From contig BFEA01000224.1 of the NCBI GenBank assembly GCA_003427395.1, positions 216,425 through 237,557 of the forward strand: 21,133 bases of DNA, given 5' to 3'. Of the stretch, positions 1 through 8,005 are shown piece by piece. Within the stretch, counting starts at the first letter, position 1; each line of letters opens with the position of its first letter. The notes beneath the pieces are model-generated. The model made no database searches, had not been told where the DNA came from, and was given only the letters and a program-made list of their open reading frames with translations. Source of the DNA: Chara braunii (lineage: Eukaryota; Streptophyta; Charophyceae; Charales; Characeae). The translations under genes and the position numbers were made by a program.

Positions 1-467
1 TAGCCAGATTCACTTCTTCCATCTTTCTTTATTGCCTGAGGGTGCACCTATGACAAGTGCTACGTGACGATTGCAGTCCGAGTCTCACGTACCACTGAGA
101 GGAAGTGGAGTCCCTTAGTGTGCCCGACGGGACTGCCTCCTGTGACAGTTCCCATGTTCAAGCGTGAAGTCCTTATATTTTGAGAAAGAAATGAAGTACT
201 CGAGGGGGTTTCTATTGACCGGAAGAGAAAGCACGGTCAATACGAATGACTCAGAGTACTTGATTTTATTTATTTTTTTTCGACAACCACCAATCAAAAA
301 CAGACTTGGTATTTCTTTTCCCCACATCCTGTTATTCACCAAAAAAAAAAAAACAAGAAAAAGTAAATTAAAACACAAATTTTAAATATACAAACATCTT
401 TATTTTGCTACCCTCGGATTTCATGCAGCAACGGCTCGCTCCGATTCTCAGTGTGACAATATAGATA
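1..467. other. Unassigned flank, no gene seen
   Basis: This stretch is AT-rich from about 170 onward, with long A and T runs near 275-290 and 340-352. Short open frames on both strands are low-complexity (Phe/Lys/Asn rich) and show no domain I recognise. The last eight bases (460-467, TATAGATA) form the left target duplication of the hAT-like element that follows. Confidence 0.5.
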
Positions 468-1208
468 CAGGGTTGCCGACGTTCAGGACGGGCCGAACGC
501 CCGAACCCGAGCGTCCGGCACCCCCTCTGACGTGTTCGGCCGAACGCGGACCCAAAAAAAAACAAAAAACAATTCCAAAAATTCTGAAAAAAAATGTATG
601 TTATACAGAAGAATAAACTAAAAAATATTTGCCTCAACGTTACATCCAAATTCTTTATTAGATTTGAAATAAAAATCAAATACTAAAAATAAATAATAAT
701 AATAATGAAAATTAGAAAATATAAAACGAGAATGAAATTATTGAGTGGGCGAGCATGTTTTTGACACCGCCATCTTTGGTGATGTTTCATTTTTTTTTGG
801 CTGTGACAAATGCCATGAAAATTTGTATGTGTATCTTACATAATAGAGAATATACAAATAAAGTTTAAAAAAAGTAATATTTTGTTTCATGCCTCGAAAC
901 AAAGGAAAAACAAAAAGTGAAAAAAAAGAAAAAACAAATTAGTGAGTGGGCAAGCAAGTTTTGACACCACCATCTTTGCCGATTTTTCATTTTGTTGTGG
1001 CTGAACAGAATGGCTTCAAAATTAAGAGGGAGATACCTTACATCACAAAGAACTCACAAAAAAAAATTCAAAAAAACATGATTATATTTAGGTGCCAAAA
1101 TATTTTTTTGTGGGGTCCGAACTCCTTCAGGTTTGGCCCCCGTACGGGGACCCCTGAACGTTCGGGGGTTAGCTTAGGGGCCTCCATACGTTCTGCCTGG
1201 CAACCCTG
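468..1208. mobile_element. Non-autonomous hAT-like DNA transposon (MITE), 741 bp
   Basis: The element starts CAGGGTTGCC at 468 and ends with its exact complement GGCAACCCTG at 1208. The flanks are TATAGATA (460-467) and TATATATA (1209-1216), an 8-bp target duplication with one mismatch. Ends of CAGGG type plus an 8-bp duplication are the signature of the hAT superfamily. Both subterminal regions (about 479-550 and 1130-1190) carry several GAACG/CGTTC-type motifs in both orientations, as hAT transposase-binding ends often do. There is no transposase frame, so it would depend on an autonomous relative. The TA-rich flank weakens the duplication evidence somewhat. Element orientation cannot be set. 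Confidence 0.65.
743..1045. repeat. Diverged tandem duplication inside the hAT-like element
   Basis: Two related segments begin with GAGTGGGC at 743 and GAGTGGGC at 944 (period about 201). They share GAGTGGGCRAGCA, TTTTGACACC, CCATCTTTG and a T-rich TTTCAT stretch, then diverge. The copies look old and are separated by AT-rich filler. Confidence 0.5.
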
Positions 1209-1515
1209 TATATATATATATATATATTTGTGAAGAAAGAAAATTGTATTACAAACCTGTGCGAGGGTTTACCCATCAGCATAAGGCCCTGCAGCCGGCA
1301 CTTGCCCGCCCTAAGGGAAGGCGGGCCCCTGTATCTCAATGTCCTGTGAACTTGTCATTTTTTGCATATCTTGGTTGGTGCCCGACGGTTCCCACGCGCC
1401 AGTTAGTTACATCTGCCTTGCTCGTGAGAATGGGAAATATCGTGAGCCTTCCTGCCTTCCAGGCTCTTCCAGCAACGTGGTCGAAGCAGGGAACACCGCA
1501 CGCACGTGCCTGGGT
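1209..1515. other. TA microsatellite and unassigned sequence
   Basis: A run of alternating TA at 1209-1227 is followed by about 290 bp with no recognisable coding domain. A small GC-rich inverted repeat (CCCGCC...GGCGGG) lies near 1308-1326. This is the left flank of the truncated PLE copy. Confidence 0.4.
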
Positions 1516-1545
1516 GGGTGTTCTTGGGCTGCGCCCTCAAAATTT

Positions 1546-1993
1546 GGACATTCGCAAGCATTTTGAAAGCTGTTACCCCCAAACCCTGTCCCTGAAAAAG
1601 GCAGACGATGGGTCCGGGGGTTGGGAGTTCTTGGGCTGCGCCCTCGAAATTCGCTCTGAGCACCCCTTTGTTGGCTGCTTCAAGAGGATTCGTAATGAGG
1701 AGGAACCGATACTGGGACAACAACTGTCCATCCGGGCAGGCCAGGATTTTGGGTCCTGGTCCACCAAGAGTATGAAAGCGGCAGCCATGTCTGGATGGCT
1801 AAATCGAATCGATCGCAATACTTCGGTACGGGAAAAGATCCCGGGCCAAGTTCTTTTGCTCCGCACGGCCTATAACCGCAAAGGATTTTCTGACACCTTC
1901 TTTTCTCAGGTGCTGGAAACTTTTGCAAGGAAAAGGGGCCCAATCTGGAATTTAACGGCTAGCCTTGTCTGGTGCTTTGTTTGTTCAGGCTAG
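1546..1993 (+). pseudogene. C-terminal fragment of PLE-type reverse transcriptase
   Basis: This open stretch encodes the RT region after motif C: a segment ending in EFLGCALEIR, and a thumb-like helical region with STKSMKAAAMSGWLNRI and LLLRTAYNRKGF, ending at TAG 1991-1993. It matches 17438-17885 closely at protein level, with scattered substitutions. The palm motifs A, B and C are absent, so it cannot be a working enzyme. The open frame runs upstream to about 1244, but that part does not resemble RT and is junction sequence. No GIY-YIG endonuclease follows. It is a dead remnant of the same family as the right-hand copy. Confidence 0.7.
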
Positions 1994-2183
1994 CGGCATT
2001 TCAACTTGTCCAAGTAGGCCGTATGTTTTTCTATAGGCTTCGCAGAATTTGTAGGGTGGTAGGCGGCACAACTATTTCCTTTTGTTTTGTTTTATTTATT
2101 TGTTTGTGTGTGTTTTGCGTGTGCTCTGATCGAGGTCTTACTATATATCGCCCTTTCGCGATTTAGTATTCCTCTTTCAGCGG

Positions 2184-2490
2184 TACTTCATTGTTCGCTG
2201 TCGCTTGCAGTTGGGGCTATGTCCCTGCTGCCACCGACAGTTTCTGGGGAAGTGGTGACAAAAGGTAGTCTTGGTAGAAGGAAGGGGTGTTATCCCCTGA
2301 GGAGGCCACGACTGACACGTGGCCGAAACACGTGTCGTACTTCACTGTTCGCTGTTGCTTGCAGTTGGGCTATGTCCCTGTTGCCACCGGCAGTTTCTGG
2401 GGAAGTGGTGACACGAGGTAGTCTTCGTAGAAGGAAGGGGTGTTATCCCCTGAGGAGGCCACGACTGACACGTGGCCGAAACACGTGTCG
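2184..2490 (+). repeat. Two tandem ~153-bp PLE 3' units
   Basis: Copy 1 (2184-2337) and copy 2 (2338-2490) begin TACTTCA and end CACGTGTCG. They differ by a few substitutions and one missing G. The right-hand PLE has only one such unit (about 18081-18234). Each unit ends in a hammerhead core. The breakpoint can be placed directly after the predicted cleavage base, with a one-base ambiguity because a G lies at either side. Confidence 0.85.
2294..2337 (+). ncRNA. Hammerhead ribozyme core, unit 1
   Basis: The conserved core is complete: CTGAGGA at 2297-2303 (fits CUGANGA), a 7-bp stem II GGCCACG/CGTGGCC with a 7-base loop (2304-2324), GAAA at 2325-2328, a short stem III ACACGTGT, and GTC at 2334-2336 with predicted cleavage after C2336. 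Stem I is poor here because the downstream bases GTAC come from the next repeat unit and pair with CCC only at the first position. It may need a partner strand or be inactive alone. Confidence 0.55.
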
Positions 2491-2493
2491 GGA
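2446..2493 (+). ncRNA. Type I hammerhead ribozyme, unit 2
   Basis: The core is complete: CTGAGGA 2450-2456, stem II GGCCACG/CGTGGCC (2457-2477), GAAA 2478-2481, and GTC 2487-2489 with cleavage expected after C2489. Stem I pairs TCCC (2446-2449) with GGGA (2490-2493), which unit 1 lacks. Stem III is minimal: A-U and C-G closing an ACGT loop. Alternatively, the palindrome ACACGTGT can pair with a second copy to give a double hammerhead, as known for newt satellite RNA. Type I hammerheads with very short stem III are established in Penelope-like elements. The activity and tertiary contacts are inferred. Confidence 0.65.
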
Positions 2494-2630
2494 GCTATGT
2501 CAGAAGGGTGACAAACCTCTATCATCATCACCCTAAGCTCATATGGAGCATTGCTGAATTTTTCGTCATTGTGTGACAATGTGTCTCGTGTGCTTCGAGT
2601 ACGTGTGGCGCATGCATGTTTAGCCCTTTG

Positions 2631-2812
2631 CGCAAGCCCTTAATAACTGACGGAGGATTGCTGCTTTGACCGGTGGTTAAGTTTCACCGTGAAAGGTGAA
2701 GACCGAAGACTTTCGAGGTTTCGATTACGATCGAAGACTTACGACGTGTGGAGGATCGAAGAAGTGGAGTAATTAAAGGAACGTACGACGGGAAGGTGAT
2801 GATCGAAGACGC
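2631..2812. other. Unassigned, beyond the disrupted minus-strand gene
   Basis: This lies between the end of the truncated PLE and the stop of the split CCHC gene. It contains several GAAGAC/GATCGAAG-type near-repeats (about 2698-2812) but no recognisable frame or structure. It probably belongs to the element that carried the CCHC gene (3' side, minus strand). Confidence 0.35.
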
Positions 2813-2895
2813 TCAACTGACTATGACCAGAGACTTCCTGCCAGTAGCGGTTCTCGGAGAGGTCCTCGATATCGGGGTGGCAGCAGGTGCGTCGT
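2813..2895 (-). pseudogene. 3' part of split CCHC-protein gene
   Basis: Read on the minus strand, this short piece encodes a Ser/Thr/Arg-rich tail (including PISRTSPRTATGRK) and stops at TGA 2815-2813. It is the continuation of the frame at 15513-15425. When one copy of the TCGT duplication is counted, the codons run straight across the LTR-element insertion, linking an acidic DESDD stretch to an APAAT stretch. The stop may be the native end or a later nonsense change. The position on the far side of a 12.5-kb insertion makes this the gene's C-terminal exon-like remnant. Confidence 0.65.
2892..2895. repeat. Target site duplication, left copy (TCGT)
   Basis: TCGT precedes the 5' LTR (TGTGACG...) and TCGT follows the 3' LTR (...CGTCACA) at 15425-15428. 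Four to six bases is normal for Ty3/gypsy integration. Continuity of the interrupted minus-strand reading frame independently supports this duplication. Confidence 0.8.
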
Positions 2896-3698
2896 TGTGA
2901 CGAACCACTTTCTGTAACGCGCGATTTTCTGCGTGGTTGCAATGAGGGGTCCTAAGCTAGGAAGACTGGCCCAATTACAGGAGATCAGGATCGGTGGAGA
3001 AATGCATCAGTGTCCTCGTTTTTTCGTCCTTTTTCGTCGTTTCTTTTTTTTTCGAATGGTCGGGCACGGGGTCAGGTGTGTCTTGGGACGGTCGGTGGAT
3101 TGATTGGTCGGATGGTTGTTTGGCGCGATGCCACACGCGCGCGCGATAAATAAATGTTGACGTTGTTTCTTTTGGTTCGGTTTCGATCTTTTGGGCGCGG
3201 ACATCGCGCGGGAAATTGCTTCGTTCTTTTTCAATTTCTTTTTCAATCTTTTTTTCGAATTTGGTCGAACCCCCAATGACTCTCAGAATTTTTGGACTTT
3301 CCCTCTGGAATTTGTGCTTTTTGCTTTTTCGCAGTAGATAGGAATTTAGGAATTCAGTAATTAGGATTTTTCCTGCCGCGCGGCGCCTTTTGTTTACGCG
3401 CTTTTTCATGCGGCTGCAACAGTACTCTGATTAGTGGGCGCCCTTAATCGTATGTGTAACTGTAATTTTGGGCGGGCGCCATTGTAACTGTATCTCTTTT
3501 CTTGCACTTCGTCTCTCCCGCCCTCCCTCTCTTTCTTTTGCTGAACTTTTGTAAGCCGCGGCTTGCATGCTCGGATCGATGTGTGGAGAAGGGTTACGTC
3601 CCCCACGCTGCGGCCGATCATGCAGAACGCAGGCGTTCCCTCTCTAATCCTCACTCTACGTCCTAGTAATTCGCTGTTCTTCGCGCATGCATGTCCGC

Positions 3699-3705
3699 TA
3701 TAAAT
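3699..3705 (+). promoter_or_regulatory. TATA box of 5' LTR
   Basis: TATAAAT lies at LTR offset 803 and is kept at the same offset in the 3' LTR. It is the best candidate for the start of the element's transcript. Initiation some 25-35 bases downstream would leave a leader of about 1.7 kb before gag. The placement is by motif only. Confidence 0.55.
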
Positions 3706-4613
3706 TTAGGTTGCGCGATTAGTCAGCTCTCTGGACCCGTTGATGGAAGCTCAGGGTTGCGCGATCAGGAAGGGTCGGCACACGAGCGAAGTAAGAGGTG
3801 AGTAGAGTAGGAGTTGGGCGACCCGACGGGCTGGTGCCGAACGCAAGGGATTGACGTGGGCCACGACGGACTGTGGGCACGGGCGAATCCGACGGGTGTG
3901 GGAGGACTAAGCGGGGTGACAACTTCGTGGGTTGGGGCGCGACGACGGACTGTTCGCATCGGAGAGAGAGAGAGAAGGAGAGAGTTGAGGTCGATGGACG
4001 CGGATTTGCTGTTTCTTTGTCTTTTCCCCCTCTTCATCTATGTACATACATTTTGATTGCGGTTCCGGACGGTTTTGCCCGTTCTTATTTTCGTTTCGAC
4101 TTTCTGAAATCTGAGCTTGGGGTTTTGCACGCACTTGTCTTGATATGTCCATCCCGATTGCATTATGTGTATGAGTATCGAATGTATGGATGTGTGGTCG
4201 TTATGCCTGCTTGTCTATCTTTTTGTTGAGAATCCCTGTCCTTGCTTTTTGTTGGTGTCAAAACTTCGCCCACACCTGATGCAGCTGCAAATGGGGTGAG
4301 AATCTGGCCCCGATAACGATTTTGCTCTCGTTTTTGCTTATCCCGCGATGGGGGTTGTGATATGATTGCATCTTGCATAATCAACGATTCGAAGTCGGGC
4401 CCCACGAACGCCGCGCGAGAACACGTGTAGACACGATCCGAGTTGCGCCCTTACACGCATTCCCGTGCGCTGATTCGCTCACCCAAAATGGATTCGCGGC
4501 GGAACCATCATCCCGTACGAGCACGCTGAGGCGCCACCGAGTCTGCCTGCCCTACACGTGCTCGTGCGCGGCGACGATATCCCGGCCCGAGCTATTCTGT
4601 CGACGATGATACC

Positions 4614-5051
4614 ATGATGCGATCTTGGACCTCGGACTCATCCTATGACCCAGACTATTTCACCCCTTTGATAAACGAGCTCATAAGGACGCGATACCCT
4701 CGTCACACGGAGAATCGACTGTGTCCGCGGGAATTCCACTGCGCCACCTCTAGCGATCGTAGGTGCTCTGATTTCCCTTCCCCTGACCACACCTACTACT
4801 TCACCCACCCGGGATTCGTTGTCATCACCACCAGTTTCCCTCCTTTCCGCCTTCTTCTCCCGTATCATCAACTTAGTGTCGTTCCGTGGCTGGCCATAGC
4901 CCCCTATTGGCCCAATACGTTTTGTGTGAATTGCCGACGTCGTGGCGAACGGAGAACTCCGGAATTCCGAAGGCCCAGTCCCAGTACGCGGCGGCCTGCG
5001 CCACGTGGCGGCCCCCGACGGCCTAACTTCTTGGGACCGCCTCCACCGTGA
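4614..5051 (+). CDS. Open frame within 5' LTR, unknown protein (145 aa)
   Basis: The frame starts ATG ATG CGA at 4614 and runs 145 codons downstream of the TATA box, so it would lie in the RNA leader before gag. The N-terminal half is polar and aromatic (SYDPDYFTPLINELIRTRY). The middle (about 65-102) is hydrophobic and aromatic. Then come a CVNC pair and an Arg/Pro-rich basic tail. The 3' LTR keeps the same start and frame and extends it to 163 codons. Nearly all differences between the two copies change amino acids, as expected of unconstrained decay after insertion, so the pair does not prove selection. I recognise no family. It could be a chance frame in GC-rich sequence. Confidence 0.35.
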   Translation: MMRSWTSDSSYDPDYFTPLINELIRTRYPRHTENRLCPREFHCATSSDRRCSDFPSPDHTYYFTHPGFVVITTSFPPFRLLLPYHQLSVVPWLAIAPYWPNTFCVNCRRRGERRTPEFRRPSPSTRRPAPRGGPRRPNFLGPPPP

Positions 5052-5251
5052 AGGGATTTCCCTGTAACTCGTTGCCCACAGTGTCCGGGCCCCATCGGGC
5101 CTTGAGTCCCTTGCACACGCACCCCTCATTCGCCTAATTGCAATCATACCCTTGAGACTCCCCCACTTTCCCAAAAATCCTTGGCACACCCCTTTTTGCA
5201 CCTTCAGGCCCACACTCCACTCCGATCAGGAAGTCGCGCTGGGCGTGAGGT

Positions 5252-5263
5252 TGGTATCGGAGC
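5252..5263 (+). other. Primer-binding site for initiator Met tRNA
   Basis: TGGTATCGGAGCC (5252-5264) differs at one base from TGGTATCAGAGCC, the complement of the plant-type initiator Met tRNA 3' end. It abuts the 5' LTR directly, in the position where minus-strand synthesis would be primed. The mismatch may be decay or a lineage-specific tRNA. Confidence 0.8.
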
Positions 5264-5405
5264 CTGATACGTGGCTAGGGTCTTGGGATTGATAGCACGT
5301 TAATTAGGCGACCTGGCTAACCGTGGGCGACCTCGCCCTCGGAACGCGCATAGACGCGACCCTATCGTCACCAGAAGCAGATCGGCTAACCGGCGAGCAG
5401 CCAAT

Positions 5406-6040
5406 ATGGCTGCCAATGTGCAAAATCCGGTTCCCAAACAAAATGCTAATCCAGCCAATCAACCTAACCCACGTGCACGAGCTCCCATGTCGCCACCAGA
5501 TCTCTATCTATTTGATCCGGCGCACCATCTTGCAGGAGCATGGCTGGCCACGCTTAGAGCACAGCTGTACGATGATCACGAAGCACAGATCAACATTCCG
5601 GCCCGAAAGAAAGCAAAAAGGAGCAACGAGAGCACAATGGTCGGCTGAAAGCCATGATGAGGAACATGCGACCCATTGCGGTGCGTGCCCCTCCGATGCA
5701 GCAAGGATTAGCCCCAGCCCCTGCTCTCGGGGGAGCTGCGAACAATCTGAATGTCTGCTACACCTGTCATCAGCCCGGACATCTAGCCCGTGATTGCCCC
5801 CACCGACCCCCACAACAGCGAATCGGAGTCGCACCTACGGTCGCGGCCCCCATCGCCAACGGACCTGGACGAGTCGGAGCCTTGATGGAAGAGGTAGAGG
5901 GTGGGGGAAGTGCCCTGGCCACTACGGAAGAGGCCGCCGAGCTAATTCCGCTAGATCAGTATGTGTCGCTGGGATATCCTGGGCTTGGAATGATCGGGAG
6001 AATCAGACCAGCGCCAGAACCAAAAGAGGTGGCAGAGTAG
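5406..6040 (+). pseudogene. gag polyprotein remnant with CCHC zinc knuckle
   Basis: A first part (5406-5648) starts ATG GCT GCC and encodes a Pro/Asn/Ala-rich N-terminus followed by LYLFDPAHHLAGAWLATLRAQ. A second part in another frame (from about 5642 to TAG 6038-6040) carries the retroviral-type knuckle CYTCHQPGHLARDC (C-x2-C-x4-H-x4-C) at 5756-5797 that binds RNA in nucleocapsid proteins. The two frames are joined by a frameshift or deletion near 5590-5645. The total is about 210 codons. Gag of this class is usually 300 or more, and no full capsid region can be seen, so most of the capsid is probably deleted. The second part is in frame with the protease downstream, past stop codons. Confidence 0.75.
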
Positions 6041-6685
6041 CGACTGTCCCTAGGAGAAATGGAGTCGGGAGGACCCACCTTCGTCACAGGGGAGATCGAT
6101 GTATTAAACATCATCCGAGCTTTGGACCATCGGATTCCCCTCCCGATTGGTCATCTGCTCTCCATCTCCGAGCAAGCCAACGAGCGAATGTTATAGCATT
6201 GCAAAGCGAACCGAAAGCGATTCGGCCTTGCCCGAACCCCGAACGTGAAAGCCAAAAGCCCCGCGCCCGAAGAAAACCCCGCAAGTACTTCGGATCCGAT
6301 ACGGGTAGGTTTAATCCAGAAAGATGATCATTTCCTGCGGATTAAACCAATTCCGTGGAAATCCGTCGAATGCGATATAGAAATTTGGGGAATTCCTTAC
6401 AATGCTATTATAGATTCGGGAGGAGCTGTGTTGGCTATCTCACTGAGAGTGGTCGAAAGGGCAGGTAGGAAAAACGACCTGATCATGCTTTCTGAGAAAG
6501 ATCAGCTCGTTTCGGCTGACGAAGAGAGAATTAAAGCTGTGGGAAGAATGACCAATGTCGCTTTCCGATTGGGTAAAGTGCATGCGCTTGGGGATGTCGT
6601 AGTACTAGATGTCAATACGTACGGCGTTCTCTTCGGACTTCCCGCTCTTGTGGCATTACGAGCAAACCTGGACTTCGAACGATGA
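6041..6685 (+). pseudogene. Retropepsin-type aspartic protease of pol
   Basis: This is in the same frame as the gag knuckle part. The catalytic triad DSG is at 6413-6421 within NAIIDSGGAVLAIS, and the flap/C-terminal part ends VLFGLPALVALRANLDFER, matching the usual hydrophobic-G-L-P ending of Ty3/gypsy proteases. It would cleave the Gag-Pol polyprotein. In-frame TAG codons at 6038 and 6194 separate it from gag, and TGA at 6683-6685 ends it. The preceding 200 bases (6059-6193) also read as a coherent peptide in this frame. The frame continues into the RT region, so gag, protease and the start of RT were probably one long frame. Confidence 0.8.
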
Positions 6686-7513
6686 TCGATCGTCCTCCGA
6701 AATATAGGAGGAAAACCCTACGCTGTGCCCATGCGATTGACCCTTCGCACTACTATTAACGCGGTTCCGCGGGTTTCATCGATGATGGCAGGGACTCTCC
6801 GCGTGATCTCCTGGGAGAAATCCGCAGAGGAGAAGTCATCAACAGATGATGTGGAAAGCAGTGACGAGGATGATCCGGAGATCTTGAAATTTGCACGACA
6901 ATGTGTTTGTTACCCGCCGCCCAAAACGATAGCGAGAACGATGCAACTGACCAGCCGAAAAATTCAAAGGACCAAGGCGATGATCTTGGGTGAGCCCCTC
7001 GTGCAGATTTCGAGGATGGTCGATTCTCTGGAACCCCCTCAAACTCTGTACGAAGGAATCACACCTCTCCTCGCCCGGTATAGCGACAAGAAGCACTACG
7101 GTGACATTACGGATCTACCCAAGTTCTTACTAACCTCGACTAAAGAAGTGAGATTGTTACGTTTGGGGGCGGAAGCAAGCTCTCTGGAACCCCCTGGGCG
7201 TTTTGAAGCAGAAACAGACGGACTGGAGATAAAGATCGCAACTAAGGAAGTGCCATGGCAGGATGTTTGTGACGGGATTACCCCGGAAGGACACATGGCA
7301 ATCCGAGAAGAAGATGCTCAGATGATGGCCACGGTATTCTCCTGGCGATCGGATCATTCATTCATCTCGGCGCCCCCACCCGACTTGACAAAACAGGCGA
7401 ACACGAAACAGATTGACGTTCGGATCTGGGACCAACTTTTTGAACTGCACGTTCCACAATATGTGCCGGATGAAATCCACCGGGTAATTGCGGATATTCT
7501 AATGGAATATTAA
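6686..7513 (+). pseudogene. pol linker between protease and RT
   Basis: This is the same frame as the protease. It encodes about 275 residues with an acidic Ser-rich patch (residues about 40-60 from 6725, SSTDDVESSDEDDPE), several basic stretches, and the twice-repeated SLEPP motif, ending at TAA 7511-7513. I recognise no catalytic domain. The end (VPQYVPDEIHRVIADILMEY) leads directly into the RT N-terminal region, which resumes in the same frame after the TAA. The length of the linker is unusual, since many Ty3/gypsy elements have about 100-150 residues here. It may contain an uncharacterised domain. Confidence 0.6.
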
Positions 7514-8005
7514 GGAGCAATTAGTGTGTCAGACATTGACATTGGGTTACCGCTAGTAATCCAACATGAAATTCAGACAGGAAATCACTCCCCGATTTAT
7601 TGCAAACCTTATCGCTATTCCTTGATTGAATGCAAAAAGGTTCTCGAACGAATTTGGGAGTTCGAAGCCTGCGGATGGATTGAACCCGCTACTGGACCTT
7701 GGTCTTTTCTCGTAGTGTTAGTACCGAAGAAGAACGGAGCAATTCGCATTTCCATTGATTATTGCAAGCTGAATAAAATCATGATCAAAGATGTGTATCC
7801 CCTCCCCCGGATTGATGATCTGTTGGATGCTATTGGATGCGCTAATTATTTCATCAAATTTGATAATCGGCATGACTTCCATCATATTCTGGTAAGGGAA
7901 GAAGATCGGCCGAAAACGACCTTTGTGTTGTTTGAGGGGCACGTGGCAGTGTTTGGTGTCCGATGGGGATTTGCAATGCGCCTGCCACGTTTTAGCAAGA
8001 GATGA
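7514..8005 (+). pseudogene. Reverse transcriptase, fingers and motif A
   Basis: The peptide contains the RT N-terminal landmarks of Ty3/gypsy: a CKPYRYSLIE segment, GWIEPATGPWSFLVVLVPKKNGAIRISIDYCKLN (motifs 1-2), VYPLPRIDDLLDAIG, then motif A as FIKFDNRHDFHHI with its catalytic Asp. It stays in the protease frame. Near 7950-7990 the frame is lost: the motif B signature (NAPATF) is found only in the +1-base-earlier frame, followed by TAG 7993-7995. So an indel plus a nonsense change lie inside RT. The enzyme would copy the element RNA into DNA. Confidence 0.85.

Larger units (their letters stand above)
1516..2630 (+). mobile_element. 5'-truncated Penelope-like element (3' part)
   Basis: From about 1546 to 2627 this is homologous to 17438-18378 in the same orientation, covering the RT C-terminus, its stop codon, a 3' region with the shared TATATATCGCC string, and hammerhead units. 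The left copy lacks RT motifs A-C, as expected of a 5'-truncated insertion. It differs from the right copy by an extra ~153-bp unit. A short extra patch (1520-1538) that duplicates 1627-1645 sits at the 5' junction. Homology ends near CATGTTT, after which the two flanks are unrelated. The PLE assignment comes from the RT in the right copy plus the hammerheads, which are known companions of PLEs. Confidence 0.7.
2896..5251 (+). repeat. 5' LTR (2356 bp)
   Basis: It is collinear with 13061-15413. It begins TGTGACG and contains a TATA box at offset 803, a GA-rich tract near 3961-3985, and an open frame of 145 codons. In the stretch 3419-3710 I count about 17 differences from the 3' LTR in about 300 bases, many of them C/T. 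The expected last 11 bases (TGGGCGTCACA, present in the 3' LTR) are missing, so the LTR runs straight into the PBS at 5252. Confidence 0.92.

Noticed and set aside
2290-2303. GGGG-TGTTAT-CCCC hairpin as stem I of a type III hammerhead
   Set aside because: The triplet before it would end in G (AAG), not NUH, so type III topology does not work; type I does.
2975-3409. Minus-strand 144-codon frame present in both LTRs (also 13140-13574)
   Set aside because: Lys/Arg/Thr-rich low-complexity product of a T-rich LTR stretch; its presence in both copies follows from LTR identity alone.
4638-5213. Minus-strand 191-codon frame in the 5' LTR
   Set aside because: Not kept as one frame in the 3' LTR; antisense to the better plus-strand LTR frame.
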